A stretch of DNA of 64,000 nucleotides from Eublepharis macularius (Eukaryota > Chordata > Lepidosauria > Squamata > Eublepharidae). The notes below the pieces were generated by a model that ran no database searches, was not told the origin of the DNA, and worked only from the letters and a program-made list of their open reading frames with translations. Positions 21,501-31,100 of the stretch are shown one piece after another (the first letter of the stretch is position 1; every line of letters begins with the position of its first letter). The stretch spans positions 23,704,001-23,768,000 of the forward strand of contig NC_072801.1 of assembly GCF_028583425.1 (NCBI RefSeq). Reading direction: 5' to 3'. The position numbers and the translations under genes are program-made.

Positions 21501-23186
21501 TTGTTAGGTCCTTTTAATAATCACATTTTTAAAATGCTTTCTTTCTCTTTGAATTGCTAACAGCAAAGCAGAACTCTGTTTCAGATAGCAAAACTGAGTG
21601 AAAGTTGAAGAGTTAAAACCTCTCCCTTCCCTGTATGGGAAATGGCTTCCAGTTGCCTGCAGTTTGCAGGTTAGGAGCAAATGGAGATGCCTGATCTCCC
21701 AGGCCCTGCAATTCCCCGTCCTCCTGTAGGTAGTGCCCCCGCCTCCCCAATACTGCTTTAATTGAACACACATGAAGCTGCCTCATACTGAATCAGACCA
21801 CCAGTCCATCAAAGTCAGTATTGTCTACTCAGACTGGCAGCAGCTCACCAGGGTCTCAGGCTGAGGTCTCTCACATCACCTACTACTTGATCCTTTTAAA
21901 AGGAGATGCTGGGGATTTGGGGGCCCAAGGCCTTCTGCCTGCTAAGCTGATGGTCTACCACTGAGACGTGTCCCCTTCCCATAGCTCATCACAGTATTGG
22001 CAGCATTTAACTTTAGGGCTGGGATGTTCCCAGTATAGGTATATGATCCCTCCCGGTTCTCAAATTTTTAAGTATTTAGAGAAACAGCAGATCTCCACCC
22101 CGTTGTCGTTCCAATTAGGGTGTGTTCTGTTAAAGCTTCTAACAAAATATCTTAGATACTGTAATTTGGCACAAGTCCACACAGTCCAAAGAAGAGCATG
22201 TTAGATTTGATCTGAATTGCACTTTGACCACTGGCTCCCTGAGTGGGTTGGGGCGGAAATAGTTCCTCATCTGCAAAACGGGAATAAAGGCCTACCTCAC
22301 CAGGCTGACAGAATCACCATCAGAGAATCTTCTTCTATCCAAAGTATTTTTTTCTGCCACTGCCTTGCTTAAATGCCTTTTATGCCACTGCATGCTCCAC
22401 AAGAGGCTTAAATTCAAAACTGTGAAGTGCAGTGACTGACAGCGCTCGTGGCCCCCTCTGTTTTGCCAGACGCCGCCTCCAAGCACGCCACTCAAGCCTT
22501 CTTCGACTGCCTGCGAGCAGAAGTGGAGCAGTATGGGCTCGACGTGACAGTCGTGAGCCCCGGCTACATTCAGACAAACTTGTCCCTCAATGCCATAACC
22601 GGAGACGGATCCCAGTATGGAAGTAAGAACTACTTTGCATATGTAGATCATAGGGATCTATTGAGATATAGAGGACACAGGGAGGGGAGAATGGGGTAGG
22701 GAATGCTAAACCTTAGGAAACCTTCGCACAGGTTCAGAAATGAAGGTATGAAAACCAAGGTAGGATGTACAGGACATACCTCTTTTCGTTGCTGGGTAAT
22801 CTTGTATTGTTTTCAACATAAAAATGACTCTTCATCCACCACCCCTGCTTACGTCTGTAAAGCTGAGCTTGGCTTTCTGAGCTCATGTGCCCTGAGGCTA
22901 CCTGAAAGCTGGGAGAGGCTGCATTGGGAGGTAACCAAGATCTACCTTCCACTAGAGGCTTTTCATTTTATTCTTCACAGTGATGGACAAGACCACCAGC
23001 CAAGGGCAGGGAGCTGCAGAGGTGGCTCAAGAGGTCCTCAGCGCTGTGGGGAAGAGGAAAAAGGAGGTGCTGGTTGCCGGCCTTACACCTTCCCTGGCTG
23101 TGTACCTGCGAACACTCTTCCCTAAGCTCTTCTTTACCTTCATGGCAGCCAGAGCCCGGAAGGAGAGAAAAAACAAGGATTTGTAG
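6562..23186 (+). CDS. DHRS7B: DHRS7B, dehydrogenase/reductase SDR family member 7B (spliced, 7 coding exons)
   Basis: Coding exons: 6562-6581, 15429-15601, 19243-19358, 20416-20626, 21118-21210, 22470-22622 and 22981-23186 (stop included), totalling 323 codons against about 325 in human. All introns have GT-AG ends and the phases agree. The product is a membrane-anchored NAD(P)H-dependent short-chain reductase; mammalian DHRS7B/PexRAP reduces acyl-dihydroxyacetone phosphate in ether-lipid synthesis at peroxisome/ER membranes. Seen here: a hydrophobic N-terminal anchor (about residues 18-40), the cofactor motif TGATSGLG (56-63), NNAG (139-142), catalytic Ser192, Tyr205 and Lys209 (YAASK), and a basic C-terminus [11 protein letters not shown]. 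It is convergent with TMEM11. No frame breaks are seen. The least certain part is the first exon; Met16 (15454) is a usable alternative start. Confidence 0.95.
6736..7074 (+). mobile_element. Family A element plus adjoining truncated copy
   Basis: A nearly complete copy (6736-6939, ending GGTTGGCAACCCTA) is followed directly by the right two-thirds of another copy (6941-7074, GTATAATGCCAGAGTCCACC ... GGAGATAGGCGAGCCTA). Both lie in DHRS7B intron 1. Confidence 0.7.
7138..7396 (-). mobile_element. tRNA-derived SINE, class 3
   Basis: The minus-strand order is complete: head with GGACTCTAATCTGGAGAGC-type sequence near 7340-7395, body with TGACCTTGGGTCAGTCACAG, and tail TATATAAATCGAATGTTGTT followed by (ATT)n at 7140-7155. 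DHRS7B intron 1. Confidence 0.75.
7640..7790 (+). mobile_element. Old MIR-like SINE remnant
   Basis: CTTTATATACACTC, CCCTGTGAGGTAGG and GTGACTTGGCAATGGCCACC in this order resemble the conserved core of MIR-type SINEs. Strongly diverged. Confidence 0.4.
7791..9097. other. DHRS7B intron 1, no feature recognised
   Basis: No repeat family or conserved element that I can name. Open frames here lack recognisable domains. Confidence 0.5.
9098..9844 (+). repeat. Recent 374-bp tandem duplication (CR1 tail + SINE)
   Basis: Unit 1 is 9098-9471 and unit 2 is 9472-9844; they differ at only a handful of positions. Each unit contains the antisense 3' end of a CR1 LINE (ATCATAGAATCATAGAGTTG, from CR1's ATTCTATG-type tail), a class 1 SINE (TAGTGGTTAGAGTGCTGGAC) and about 90 bp of further sequence ending CTTTCCTGATCAAGGCT. 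Confidence 0.9.
9845..10671. other. DHRS7B intron 1, no feature recognised
   Basis: Open frames at 10079-10596 on both strands have no recognisable protein similarity or splice-site support. No repeat recognised. Confidence 0.4.
10672..10912 (-). mobile_element. tRNA-derived SINE, class 1
   Basis: The plus strand runs from the (ATTT)n tail at 10672 through CCATTTTATCATTGCATCAG and CAACCCCGTGAGGTTGGC to the inverted tRNA-like head TCTAACCACTACACCATGCT at about 10890-10910. Confidence 0.8.
10984..11172 (+). mobile_element. Family A element
   Basis: It starts GTGTTGCCACCTCTAGG and ends CCACCTAGAGGTTGGCAGCC, with the family landmarks AATGCCATATAGTCCACC and GCCATTTTCTCCAGGGAAAC between. DHRS7B intron 1. 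Confidence 0.8.
11173..12344. other. DHRS7B intron 1, mostly unassigned
   Basis: Contains a poly-G run (11321-11329) and a short (CCA)n run near 12211-12228. No gene recognised. Confidence 0.4.
12353..12605. mobile_element. Complete hAT-like palindromic MITE, 253 bp
   Basis: The terminal inverted repeats are CAGGGCTTTTTTTC at the left end and GAAAAAAAGCCCTG at the right. The element is flanked by a perfect 8-bp target duplication CATTTAAC (12345-12352 and 12606-12613), the hAT signature. Most of its length folds back on itself around 12478-12488, with GGAGGGCAATCT and CCCCTCTGTCTGGAG in the inner arms. There is no coding capacity. Confidence 0.9.
12614..13031. other. DHRS7B intron 1, no feature recognised
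   Basis: No repeat or gene recognised between the two inverted-repeat elements. Confidence 0.4.
13044..13230 (-). mobile_element. Hairpin-forming retroposon (family H)
   Basis: Flanked by a 12-bp direct repeat TCAAACAGCTTT (13032-13043, 13231-13242). The body is a long imperfect inverted repeat, AAGACTAACCAACTTTATTG ... CAATAAAGCTGGTTAGTCTT, with a centre at ATCAGATGCATCTGA. It ends with CTACAGACTAACACGGCTAA, the constant end of the family. Confidence 0.8.
13335..13530 (+). mobile_element. Degenerate class 1 SINE
   Basis: GTCGGATTGAGAACTTGGAT, ACCCGGGTTTGC, GCCTCACAAGGTTGTTGTGA and CCATGTAAACTCCTTGTAAA follow the class 1 order, but divergence is high. Confidence 0.45.
14055..14277 (-). mobile_element. 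tRNA-derived SINE, class 1
   Basis: Complete in the minus orientation: head CCAGTGTGGCGTAGTGGTTA near 14277, B box GGTTCAAATCC, TGACCTTGGGCCAGTCACAT, and a 3' end toward 14055. DHRS7B intron 1. Confidence 0.85.
14278..15428. other. 3' part of DHRS7B intron 1
   Basis: No repeat recognised. The last 20 bases (CTTTTCTTTCTCATGACTCC-AG) form a good polypyrimidine tract and acceptor for exon 2. Confidence 0.5.
15429..15601 (+). CDS. DHRS7B: DHRS7B coding exon 2
   Basis: Acceptor CTCCAG at 15423-15428 and donor GTAAGT at 15602. It encodes the N-terminal hydrophobic anchor ([19 protein letters not shown]) and the glycine-rich cofactor motif TGATSGLGK. It ends with the first base of the Glu65 codon. 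Confidence 0.95.
15602..16380. other. DHRS7B intron 2, 5' part
   Basis: Nothing recognised. Confidence 0.4.
16381..16622 (+). mobile_element. tRNA-derived SINE, class 1
   Basis: Full-length form: head CATGGTGTAGTGGTTAGAGG, B box GGTTCGAATCCC (about 16444-16455), and tail GTAAGCCACCTTGGGGATCC to TATAAATACAGTAAATAT. DHRS7B intron 2, sense orientation. Confidence 0.85.
16693..16845 (+). mobile_element. Degenerate class 1 SINE
   Basis: CTCTGTGGTATAGGGGCTAG, GGATTCGGATCCC and TTGGGCAAGTCATATATTCT follow the SINE order; the 3' tail is missing. Confidence 0.5.
17037..17301. mobile_element. Palindromic element of unknown family
   Basis: It contains a short palindrome (17037-17065, AGGGCCC...GGGCCCT around T8A6), three variants of GTGGTGCCCTCTGGAGGGAC and an end palindrome with two 28-base arms (17220-17247, 17274-17301) starting CCATATTGCCAACGA. 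Boundaries and superfamily are uncertain. It abuts the LINE that follows. Confidence 0.5.
17302..18880 (+). mobile_element. Broken non-LTR retrotransposon (LINE) with RT domain
   Basis: The plus-strand frames read, in order: [48 protein letters not shown]; then, after a frame break where the catalytic YADD should lie (LPMMQF is read instead), [35 protein letters not shown]. These are RT palm and post-RT motifs of a vertebrate LINE polyprotein. Several stops and frameshifts show it is dead. It is 5'-truncated and lies in sense orientation in DHRS7B intron 2. The clade is not assigned; a minus-strand fragment at 49.7-50.1 kb may be related. Confidence 0.8.
18993..19193 (+). mobile_element. Family A element 49 bp before DHRS7B exon 3
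   Basis: Starts TAGAGTTGCCAGGTCCAGG and ends AAGTTGGCAACCCTA, next to TA at both ends. It sits just upstream of the exon 3 acceptor region, whose polypyrimidine tract (CTGTCCTTTCTCTCTCTTGC) is non-repeat sequence. Confidence 0.85.
19243..19358 (+). CDS. DHRS7B: DHRS7B coding exon 3
   Basis: Acceptor CACCAAG, donor GTAAGA. Encodes [19 protein letters not shown] and the following helix up to SKN (residues 65-103), the first beta-alpha-beta unit of the Rossmann fold with the cofactor-selecting CGRN. Confidence 0.95.
20096..20240 (-). mobile_element. CR1-like LINE 3' end
   Basis: The plus strand reads ATAGAATCATAGAGCTTGAA then ACCTAGTCTAACCCCCTGCT, the reverse complement of the CR1 3' end with its ATTCTATG tail. 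DHRS7B intron 3. Confidence 0.65.
20416..20626 (+). CDS. DHRS7B: DHRS7B coding exon 4
   Basis: Acceptor AAAACAG, donor GTAAAA. Encodes residues 104-173, including [27 protein letters not shown] with the SDR-specific NNAG, and [13 protein letters not shown]. Confidence 0.97.
21118..21210 (+). CDS. DHRS7B: DHRS7B coding exon 5
   Basis: Acceptor TCTCCTTAG, donor GTAAGT. Encodes [19 protein letters not shown] and [11 protein letters not shown] with catalytic Ser192. It ends with T, the first base of the catalytic Tyr205 codon. Confidence 0.97.
21211..21765. other. DHRS7B intron 5, 5' part
   Basis: No recognised element. Confidence 0.4.
21766..21975 (-). mobile_element. tRNA-derived SINE, class 2, near full length
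   Basis: The minus-strand tail ends in ...GAGGCAGCTTCATGTGT (plus ACACATGAAGCTGCCTC). The body includes the reverse complements of AGTCAGTATTGTCTACTCAG and CTGGCAGCAGCTC; the head is near 21950-21975. Confidence 0.8.
22470..22622 (+). CDS. DHRS7B: DHRS7B coding exon 6
   Basis: Acceptor TTTTGCCAG, donor GTAAGA. Its first two bases (AC) complete Tyr205, then [17 protein letters not shown] with Lys209, [18 protein letters not shown], ending QYG plus one base. Confidence 0.97.
22981..23186 (+). CDS. DHRS7B: DHRS7B terminal coding exon 7
   Basis: Acceptor TTCTTCACAG. Encodes [39 protein letters not shown] and the basic end [11 protein letters not shown], stop TAG 23184-23186. Confidence 0.97.
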
Positions 23187-24275
23187 CTTAGCAGGGCTCC
23201 TTGTCTGGCCCCATCCAAGCACTGACTGCAAATAGAAGCCACCAGCTGTTGAAACTAAGGGTGGCAGGAGTCTGGACTTCAGCAGGTCTCCTTAAAATTA
23301 CATCTTTTTTTGCCATGTGAAGTTGGACCCAGCCTAGTGCCAAGTGTTGGCAACACAGCTGCTCTTTTCAGAGGCCATCCTCTAAAGAAAGTTTGCTGGG
23401 ATCGGCTGCAGGAGAAGGACTTTACCGTAGAGTGCACAGAGCTGAAGGTGGCAGGGTTCTCTTGCATGTTGAAACAAACGAAAGCTGCATGCTTTGGGTC
23501 TCTCGTTCATTTCAACAGGCCTTGACTAGGAGAGACTTGCAGGGAATTATGTTCATGTTTAACTTTGCTTTTCCTGTGCTCGTCATTCGTGCTCGAGCAC
23601 TTCTTAGGGAGACCAGAGTGCAAGAGTTCCGTGTTTGTTGCACAGTGTATCTCTGTGCTGCAGGGAGAGCAATTGAACTAACTGCTTATGGTGCTTGCTC
23701 TACACCTGTTGGCCAATAATCAGCAATCCTGGGTCAGCAGAGCCCTGCTTGCAAACATTGAGCTCCTTGTCTAGCCCCATCCAAGCACTGACTGCAAACA
23801 GAAGCCACCAGCTGTTGAAACTAAGGGTGGCAGAAGTCTGGACTTCAGCAGTTCTCCTTAAAATTACATCCCTTTTTTTGCCATGTGAAGTTGGACCCAG
23901 TCTAGTGCCAAGTGTTGGCAACACAGCTGCTCTTGTCCTTGGCAGAAGAGAAGCATGGGGGGTGGGAAACAGGGTTATATATGACCCCAGTGTTAAATAT
24001 TACTCAAGAATTCAGAGGGAAAACATAGCTAGACCCAACTTATTAAATGGGTTAAAAGAGCCAAATTAAGATAGGAACAGTGTGTATTTTTCACAAACAT
24101 TGTGACATGGTCTGAATTTAGTATCCATGAATCACAACATCCTGGGACTGACTTGTCTCTTGTTCAAAGCATCTAGGGAGCCTATCCTAGCAACTCAGGT
24201 GCCCCCGCATTAGTTCTGTCCGCCTTTGGTACTCTGCATCAGATGTGTAATAAAACTGATTATTTGAAGAACTTG
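23187..24275 (+). other. DHRS7B: DHRS7B 3' UTR with internal duplication
   Basis: A polyadenylation signal AATAAA (24249-24254) is the likely end. Within it a segment of about 171 bp (23196-23366) is repeated at 23762-23934, offset 566 bp, roughly 95% identical by eye. The copies begin GCTCCTTGTCT and end CACAGCTGCTCTT. Confidence 0.7.
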
Positions 24276-27200
24276 TAGCTGCCCTCCTTCAGCCATTTAC
24301 CAAGCCTAGCATCTAAAAACAAGCTCAGGCAGAGCTTAACGTGATGTGGCTTTTTTAATATCCGATGACAGCCCAGAACATTTAAATCGCCTGCTCTGTA
24401 CAGGGCCGAAGCACCTAGAGAATCTGAAGCAGCTGGCTTGTGCTAGGTCAATGGCATGTATACAACCCCTTCTGGTACTCTTTTACCCGGAATCTGTAAT
24501 ACCTTTGTATTCAGTCTGCTACATTTAAAAAAAACCTTTTCAAGTCTGACTCTTGCAAAAGAAAATTATTTGTAGTAAATGTATACAACTTGTCTGTGTA
24601 ATTCAAGAGCAGCGTATTTCAGCTTCCATCACCCAGAGTCTCTATATTGTCTACAGGACAGTAAGATTAGCAATCCTTACACCATTCACATCCTTTGACA
24701 TCTCTATCACACTCTTGGGGTGTGTGTGTCATTTTGGCTATAAATAGCAAAACAGTTATGGCAGTATTTTAATCCTGAGTATAGGTTAATAATTAATATT
24801 ATTCTAGACAGAAAGATACACAGCTGCTTTTCTGGCCCAGAGACGTGTCAGTCCTGCTGGAAAAACTAACCTTTTTACTTATTTTAGTTTGTTTATAAAC
24901 CTCAAAAAGTCCTCAAGGCAATTAGGTAAGTTCAGCCCCAGATGTTTGTAGAAAAACCATTTAGGGTACAGCAGGTCTCCTCAGAAGGAAGTTCCTTTAT
25001 TCAGTGGGTTTTACTCCCAGGAAAGTGTTCTTGGGATTGCAGCCTTAAAGAGTCCTGATCTGCAAAACTACAGTGCAGGAAAGCCTAAAGGAATCTACTT
25101 TGCTTGCTATACAAGTGTTCTGTTACCAAGCGTTCAACCCTTAGCCAAACTGACCTACTGAACAGATACAACAGAAAGCTCTTTGCCTGCTGCACCAGAT
25201 TCCAAGGGCTAAACATAGCTGAGAGTTTTGGCTCTGCCCTTGAGGGATGGAGTTTCAAGGTCACAAGCTGCATTGCACAAAGGTCATGTTGCAGCTACCA
25301 TGTTTAGAGGGGGGGGGGGTAGACATGTCTATGGGCAGCTCACGTTCCACAGTACTCAAGTTCAAATCTTGCACTGCAGAGCCTTGCAGAGATACTTTTT
25401 AAAAAAGTTAGACCAAGTGGTTTCAAATTAAAAATGGGTAAGTGAAAAAGTTGGAATTGATCCGTAACAGACATTGGTGTAGCGCACAGAAGTTCCCTTC
25501 AATAGAAAAGTGATGTGTGAGGGTGGAATTAAATAGACAAATTGCAACCAAAACTGGCAGTCACGCATCAAGTTTTTCCCCCTTTCCTAAAACCGCATAC
25601 CCAGATTATGCATTCCCCACCCTCATACTACATTACATGGAAAAACAGTAGAATGCAAAGTAGCTATATTGAGGCATTTGAACAAGCCTTAATTTATAAC
25701 AAGAAGCCAGGAATTCCACAGTCTTGTGCCACTGCAAGACATCATCACACAGAGAGTGAATGCTTGGAGCAAACTGCTGAATCTGCTGGGTCTGTAAAGT
25801 CTGCTGTTAGGTCTGTGGTTTGATCTTAGCTACAGAGTAAGATTACAAAACACGCTTTGCCACCTTCAAACACTACTAAAAACTGCAGTTACTTCCAACG
25901 CAGAACGGCTTCTGTCTCCACCTGTTAAACGGAGGAGAACCCCAGGGTTTCCTGGATCATTCATATGCATGAACAAATGGAGATTCTTGACATCTGAATG
26001 CACCCCAATATATTGCATTAGCCATTACAGAGTGAGACGTGAGACCAGAAGCTGCCCCCACCCTCCATACTTTGATCTGTCCTAGGAGCTGGAGAGTTGA
26101 TGCAATTGTATGCAGTTAACCCCATGCAGTGCAACAGTGCAACCCCATGCCGAGTTAATCCGAGCTAAGCCCATCTGAAACAACTGGGACAAACCCTCTG
26201 CATTCGACTGTACAGTAAGTTGCACACAATTCAAAACCAATGACCGAATGAGGACCCACTGATGGCAGAACAAATCAGCTTTCCACCTTGCTTGTACTGA
26301 CTCTTGCGCTTTGCTGCTATTCAAAACTAAACCCAACAGAGCATGTTACCGGAAAAGACTGCCCCGCCGAAGAAATGCTGGTGTCTGCCAGGAAAGAGGA
26401 GACATTTTCATTAGGTTGTGATGGGAGGAGAAGAGGGAATGGCAGGCTGTGAAACCACCAGAAGAATATTTGCTTTATTTACCATATAGCAAGAACAATG
26501 TTTAGTATCTTTGATGATGCTCCATAAGCTTCCTGACTGCAAATGGTCCCCATGGTATTCAGAGCAAAACTAAACGGGGCGGGGGGGGGGGGATGCACAC
26601 TGATGGCTGTTGCCACTTTAGCTGGACGATAACTGAAATTTGCCATTTAAGCTTTATTTCTCAGCAGTCCAATGACCCAGTGGTCTTGGACAACCTTACA
26701 AAGACCACCTTCTATTTCCATCTTCACATAAAACCGCAGCTGCGAGAAAGCCATGTAAGCAAATTAATGACAAGGGGAGAGTCACTCTGAGCAGCTCAAC
26801 AGCATCACCTGCTCATCTAGCAGGCGGCAACTGAATAGTGAATGGCACCATTTAAAGACTCAGCCTAGGTATAGTAAAGCCTCTCTCATTAGGCACCCTC
26901 AGGTTCTAGCATTGCAAGGATTCACTCTTCAGCAGCAAGGCAGGTGAGCTGCTACAAGAACTTTAAGCTTACTTTAATATTTCAGCAGTGCTAATACAGG
27001 GAACTTTTTTTTTTAAAGCATGCAAAGCAAGGGCTTCTCCTGACTATTTGACAACATTATGAAATGCCAATCAGGAAAGCAACAGCCCCAAGCACAACTT
27101 CCCTCATTTCAGTCCAGGGCAAGCCCTTCTTTCTAGCATGGTGTCCTCAAAATCCCATTGGCTGAAGCGTCCCCTAAAACACGCTTTTTTCAAGAGCAGC

Positions 27201-27656
27201 TTTGGCACCAAAAAAGCAAAAGCAAAAACTTTTTGAAATTCTCATCCTTTAATGAATGGTCAGTGAACTTCCGAGCTGGTTCTGTAGAATACAATTAAAC
27301 AATATACTTAAAGGTTTTCTCAAAAAAAGGAAAGAAAAGCCCGCAACTCCCCCTGCCCCTTCCTGTGCATCATTTCTGTTCATTGACATTCCATTATCAC
27401 CTTCGGCTCCCAGTGTCCCATTTCACTGCAGATTCACATCCAGGGCATAAGAAATGACTGAACATTTCCTTTGCTGCACCAATCAGTGGCATGTTATTTT
27501 TGTTTTTTGAAAGATAACAATTAGGTTAAACCAAACTGCTTCCCCAGGTGCCCACCACTTCGAGGGGGGAGAAAAATCAAATGTTAACTGTGGGAGTCTT
27601 TTTTTTTAATACGCTTGTGTGTCTTTTGTTGGTTCCTCCTTTCCCACGCTACAAAA
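24276..27656. other. Tail-to-tail interval; probable TMEM11 3' UTR at its right side
   Basis: No further gene recognised. On the minus strand several AATAAA signals (reverse of TTTATT near 24995, 26473 and 26655) could end TMEM11 mRNA, but I cannot choose among them. Poly-G runs lie near 25308-25319 and 26579-26592. A short old repeat around 24978-25050 (TTTTACTCCCAGGAAAGTGT) resembles sequence at 35.7-35.8 kb. Confidence 0.5.
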
Positions 27657-28173
27657 TCATACAGCATAGAGTTCATAAATCTTCTTTACACAGTACACCA
27701 GGGCAGCGAGGGCTATCGTGTTATGCAGTCTCTTTCTGTGTAGGTCATCCTTCCTCACCAGAACCACAGGAGTGGAGGAGGTGAGTGTATGCAGGGGCAG
27801 GCGAGAAAGTTTATAGGCATTATACTCCACTTGATATTTGCAGCAGGGGTCAAATTGCCAGGAGATCCCATAGAGGGTGCAGCAGGCTATGCTCAACACG
27901 CCAGCAGGCAAGGAGATGTAGTGGGAATAATCTATGGGAAGGACCAGGGGGGTGAAGAGGCAGGCAGTGCCTGCCAGCACAGCTGTCTTGTGGAGGCAGT
28001 TCCCGACAGTGATCCAGCGGGCTGTCTCGTCCCCAATGCGCGTGGGCTCAATCACGATGTATTTGTACTGGGCCTCCAAGGCCTGTTCCAGCTCATATTC
28101 AAACTGGTCCTGAGCATTCTCCCCATTGTAGATTTCATGAACTATGTAACAGTCTGTGGCAGACAAGGCGACC
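27657..28173 (-). CDS. TMEM11: TMEM11 coding exon 2
   Basis: Acceptor TTCTTCCCACAG (minus strand) then GGTCGCCTTGTCTGCC. The first base completes Arg21, followed by VALSATDCY. It encodes the whole membrane domain, stop 27659-27657. TTG at 28166 is an internal leucine and not a start. Confidence 0.98.
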
Positions 28174-31100
28174 CTGTGGGAAGAAAGGCAGAGTTGAGTT
28201 TCCGAGATTTGCCCATCAACATTCCTCTCAGGCTAGCCTCATCTGCGTATCGCCTGTGAACTTCTTGCCATTCTATGCTGAAGAAATTGAAAGCCTGCAC
28301 TCAGATAAAGATACATATACATGTGCACACGTACTCTTACTCTCACTCACACGGCACATTTTTCCATTATTCCTTTGGGCTGCAGAATTTCAAGAGTTAT
28401 TTTGTGAGCTGACCTCGGGCACAAGGACAGATAAGGAGAGGAGGCCATGACAATTCAGAACAGATGCAGAGGACTTAGAGCGCGGAAACCACTCTCTTGA
28501 CTACAGGAAGCTCTATTCAATATTCTTGTATCTCCAAACTTATGTGCATCACACACACAGTTTCAAACTTTCTTCTTCAACCCTATGGACTATTTAAGAC
28601 AGAAAGGTGAGAGTTCCAAAAAGCAACAAATACTTGATTGGCACAGAGGGTAGTATACATCCAAAAACCAGAGAGCTAGATCACCCTCTCTTTCCGTCAG
28701 CTAATCTGTCTTTTACTAACATTTTACTTTTCCCCCTTGGGACTCAGGGAATCTCAATGCAAAATGATTTGGAAGTAATTTTAAGATATGGAACAAGCTA
28801 AACCTCGGGATCCATGTCACTGACATTACTCTGGAAAGGTGGGACCAGAGATGTTTTTAGAGGTATCCATTGATGACAAACGGAGCAAGTTTCTCTCCTC
28901 TTCCTCCAGTGAGATTGGGGGGGGGGGGGGTAATTCAACTGAAAACCAGCAGCTAATGGAATCTCTCACAAAGGCCCTCTGAAACCCTGCGAGAGTGCTG
29001 AAGCCCTGCCAGCATTATGCCTGGGATGCAGGGAGTGACGATAATCAATTTAGCACTTTTTAAACTCGCTGTGTCAGGGGAGAGCTTTATCCAGAGCCCG
29101 AGCAACGCTGCAGACTACCTTTGTTACTAGCAGGATGGTACAAAGCTTCAGACCAGCTGTTTGGTCCCCACATTCATTTTCTAGACCTTTTCATCTAAAA
29201 AAACAAAGGGAAGCTTTGTGTTGCATGGAGTTTTGTTTAGTGTCTGTCTGGAATAATATTTGTTTGCATCAATGACGTTCAGTGGGAGAATGCAAACTTT
29301 AGTGGTGTGGCAAGAAAGAAAAAAAATTCTGTGCCTAAGCAAAGGCAAAAACAAGGATCTTGAGACATGTCTGGAGAAATCCATGGATACTACTCATTGC
29401 CATGTGACTACCTCATTAGCAATTTTTAAAACAATGCGCTTACCATACGATGTACCCCAAGATTGCTGAAGAACTTCCATACTTTGCAGAAAGTAGAATT
29501 TTGGTACACAACTAGCACAAGACAGCCAGATTATTAGATAAGGATGAAAATCAACTTTTTTGATGTACAGCAGTAAAACCTAAAGCACTGTACAATGCTA
29601 GGCTGTGAGGACTCTGTTGCCCTTTCACATTCTCAAGGCAGCGGGGGGTGGGGAGGACGGGAGGCATGGCAGCCAAGAATCTATGACTGAAGATCCCAGA
29701 TTTACTTGTGTGTGTGTGTGTGCGCGCGCGCGCGTGCGCGCGCGCGCTGTGTGCATACAAATACATATATGGAACATACACACAGATAACCAGAATAGTT
29801 CCAAAAAACCAGGAAAAACTGATAATGATACACAGAATCTCAATTATTTTCCCAACCTGTGTGCACATAACTGCACACCTGTATGTTAAGGCTGCAAGCC
29901 TTAATTGGCCAAGCAATCCACAGGAGTCAATTCTAAATAAGCGGTGTCACTAGCAGAAAACGTGTTTATGAACCAAGACTGCCTAAGTGTGCTAGTGTAA
30001 CCAAAAATGAAAAAGGGAAATATTAACAATAGTTTTGCCACCAAACAATAAGTCTCAGCATCTGCTTAGGGTGCAATTTTTTACTTCCCTCAGTATCTCA
30101 AAAAGCCCCCTATATTGGGGTGTTAATGTGCAAAAGTATTTACATTTAATCCACTGAGCAGTTAAAAAGCAACCACCTAAAGTTTATTTAATTGGCCAGC
30201 AGCACTAATACATATATGCACACACCATGGTCTAGCAATACACAAACGCACAAGTATTGTGAAAACTTTATGGATGAACCACTTTCAAGTGGAGGAAATT
30301 GGAGCCAGTTCTCTTTTCATTAAAAGGGAGATTTTAAAAGACCATGGATATATGGGGGGTGCCTTCTAACACTACTGAAAAGGAGATTTTTTTTTACTGC
30401 ATTTATACTGTCTTTCTCCCCAGTGGAGATCTAAAGTAGCTTACATTGTCCTCCTCACCCTCCATTTTATCCTCTCAATCCTGTGGTGTAGATTAGTCTG
30501 AGACTGTGTGTGACTGGCCCAAGGTCAGCCAGCATGCTGCCATGGCAGAGTGGGGGATTTGAAGCTGTGTCCCCCAGACCCTAGTCCCACACTGACTGCT
30601 ACACCACACTGTCTTGCAATTTGGAAATATAACAGGGCACATGAATCACATGAGCTTTAGCATTAAATATTAACAGACCCCACCACCACCACCACCACCA
30701 CCACATTTGCCTCACCTTGCCTGAAATCCAAGTTATAACCAAACTTTATTGAGACCAGCCAAACATACCCATATTTTAAATAGTCTAACCTTCTTGAATA
30801 AAGAGCCAGCAGAAACTCTAATTTGTCTCAATGCAAGTCATAACTGAAGAATGCCATATTATCAGACACACTGGCGGCTTCCACACACATTGGATAATCC
30901 ACTCTCACTACTCTTTAGTGAACATTTGGAACTGCTTTTCCACATGTGGAACAAAAAATCCATTTCCAAAATATTGCTAATGTGCATTGAAAGTGCATTA
31001 TTCGATGGGTGGGAACTGTAGATCAGAGCCAAGAGCAGCAAAAAGTTTCCCCAGAGCATCTCTCCATGGTCAAGCCACTAATATCCAACCCTTGATTCAA

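Noticed and set aside
27789-28259. 156-residue plus-strand open frame
   Set aside because: Antisense shadow of TMEM11 exon 2.
29605-29953. Frames with CVCVCARARVRA-type peptides
   Set aside because: Translations of the TG/CG alternating tract.
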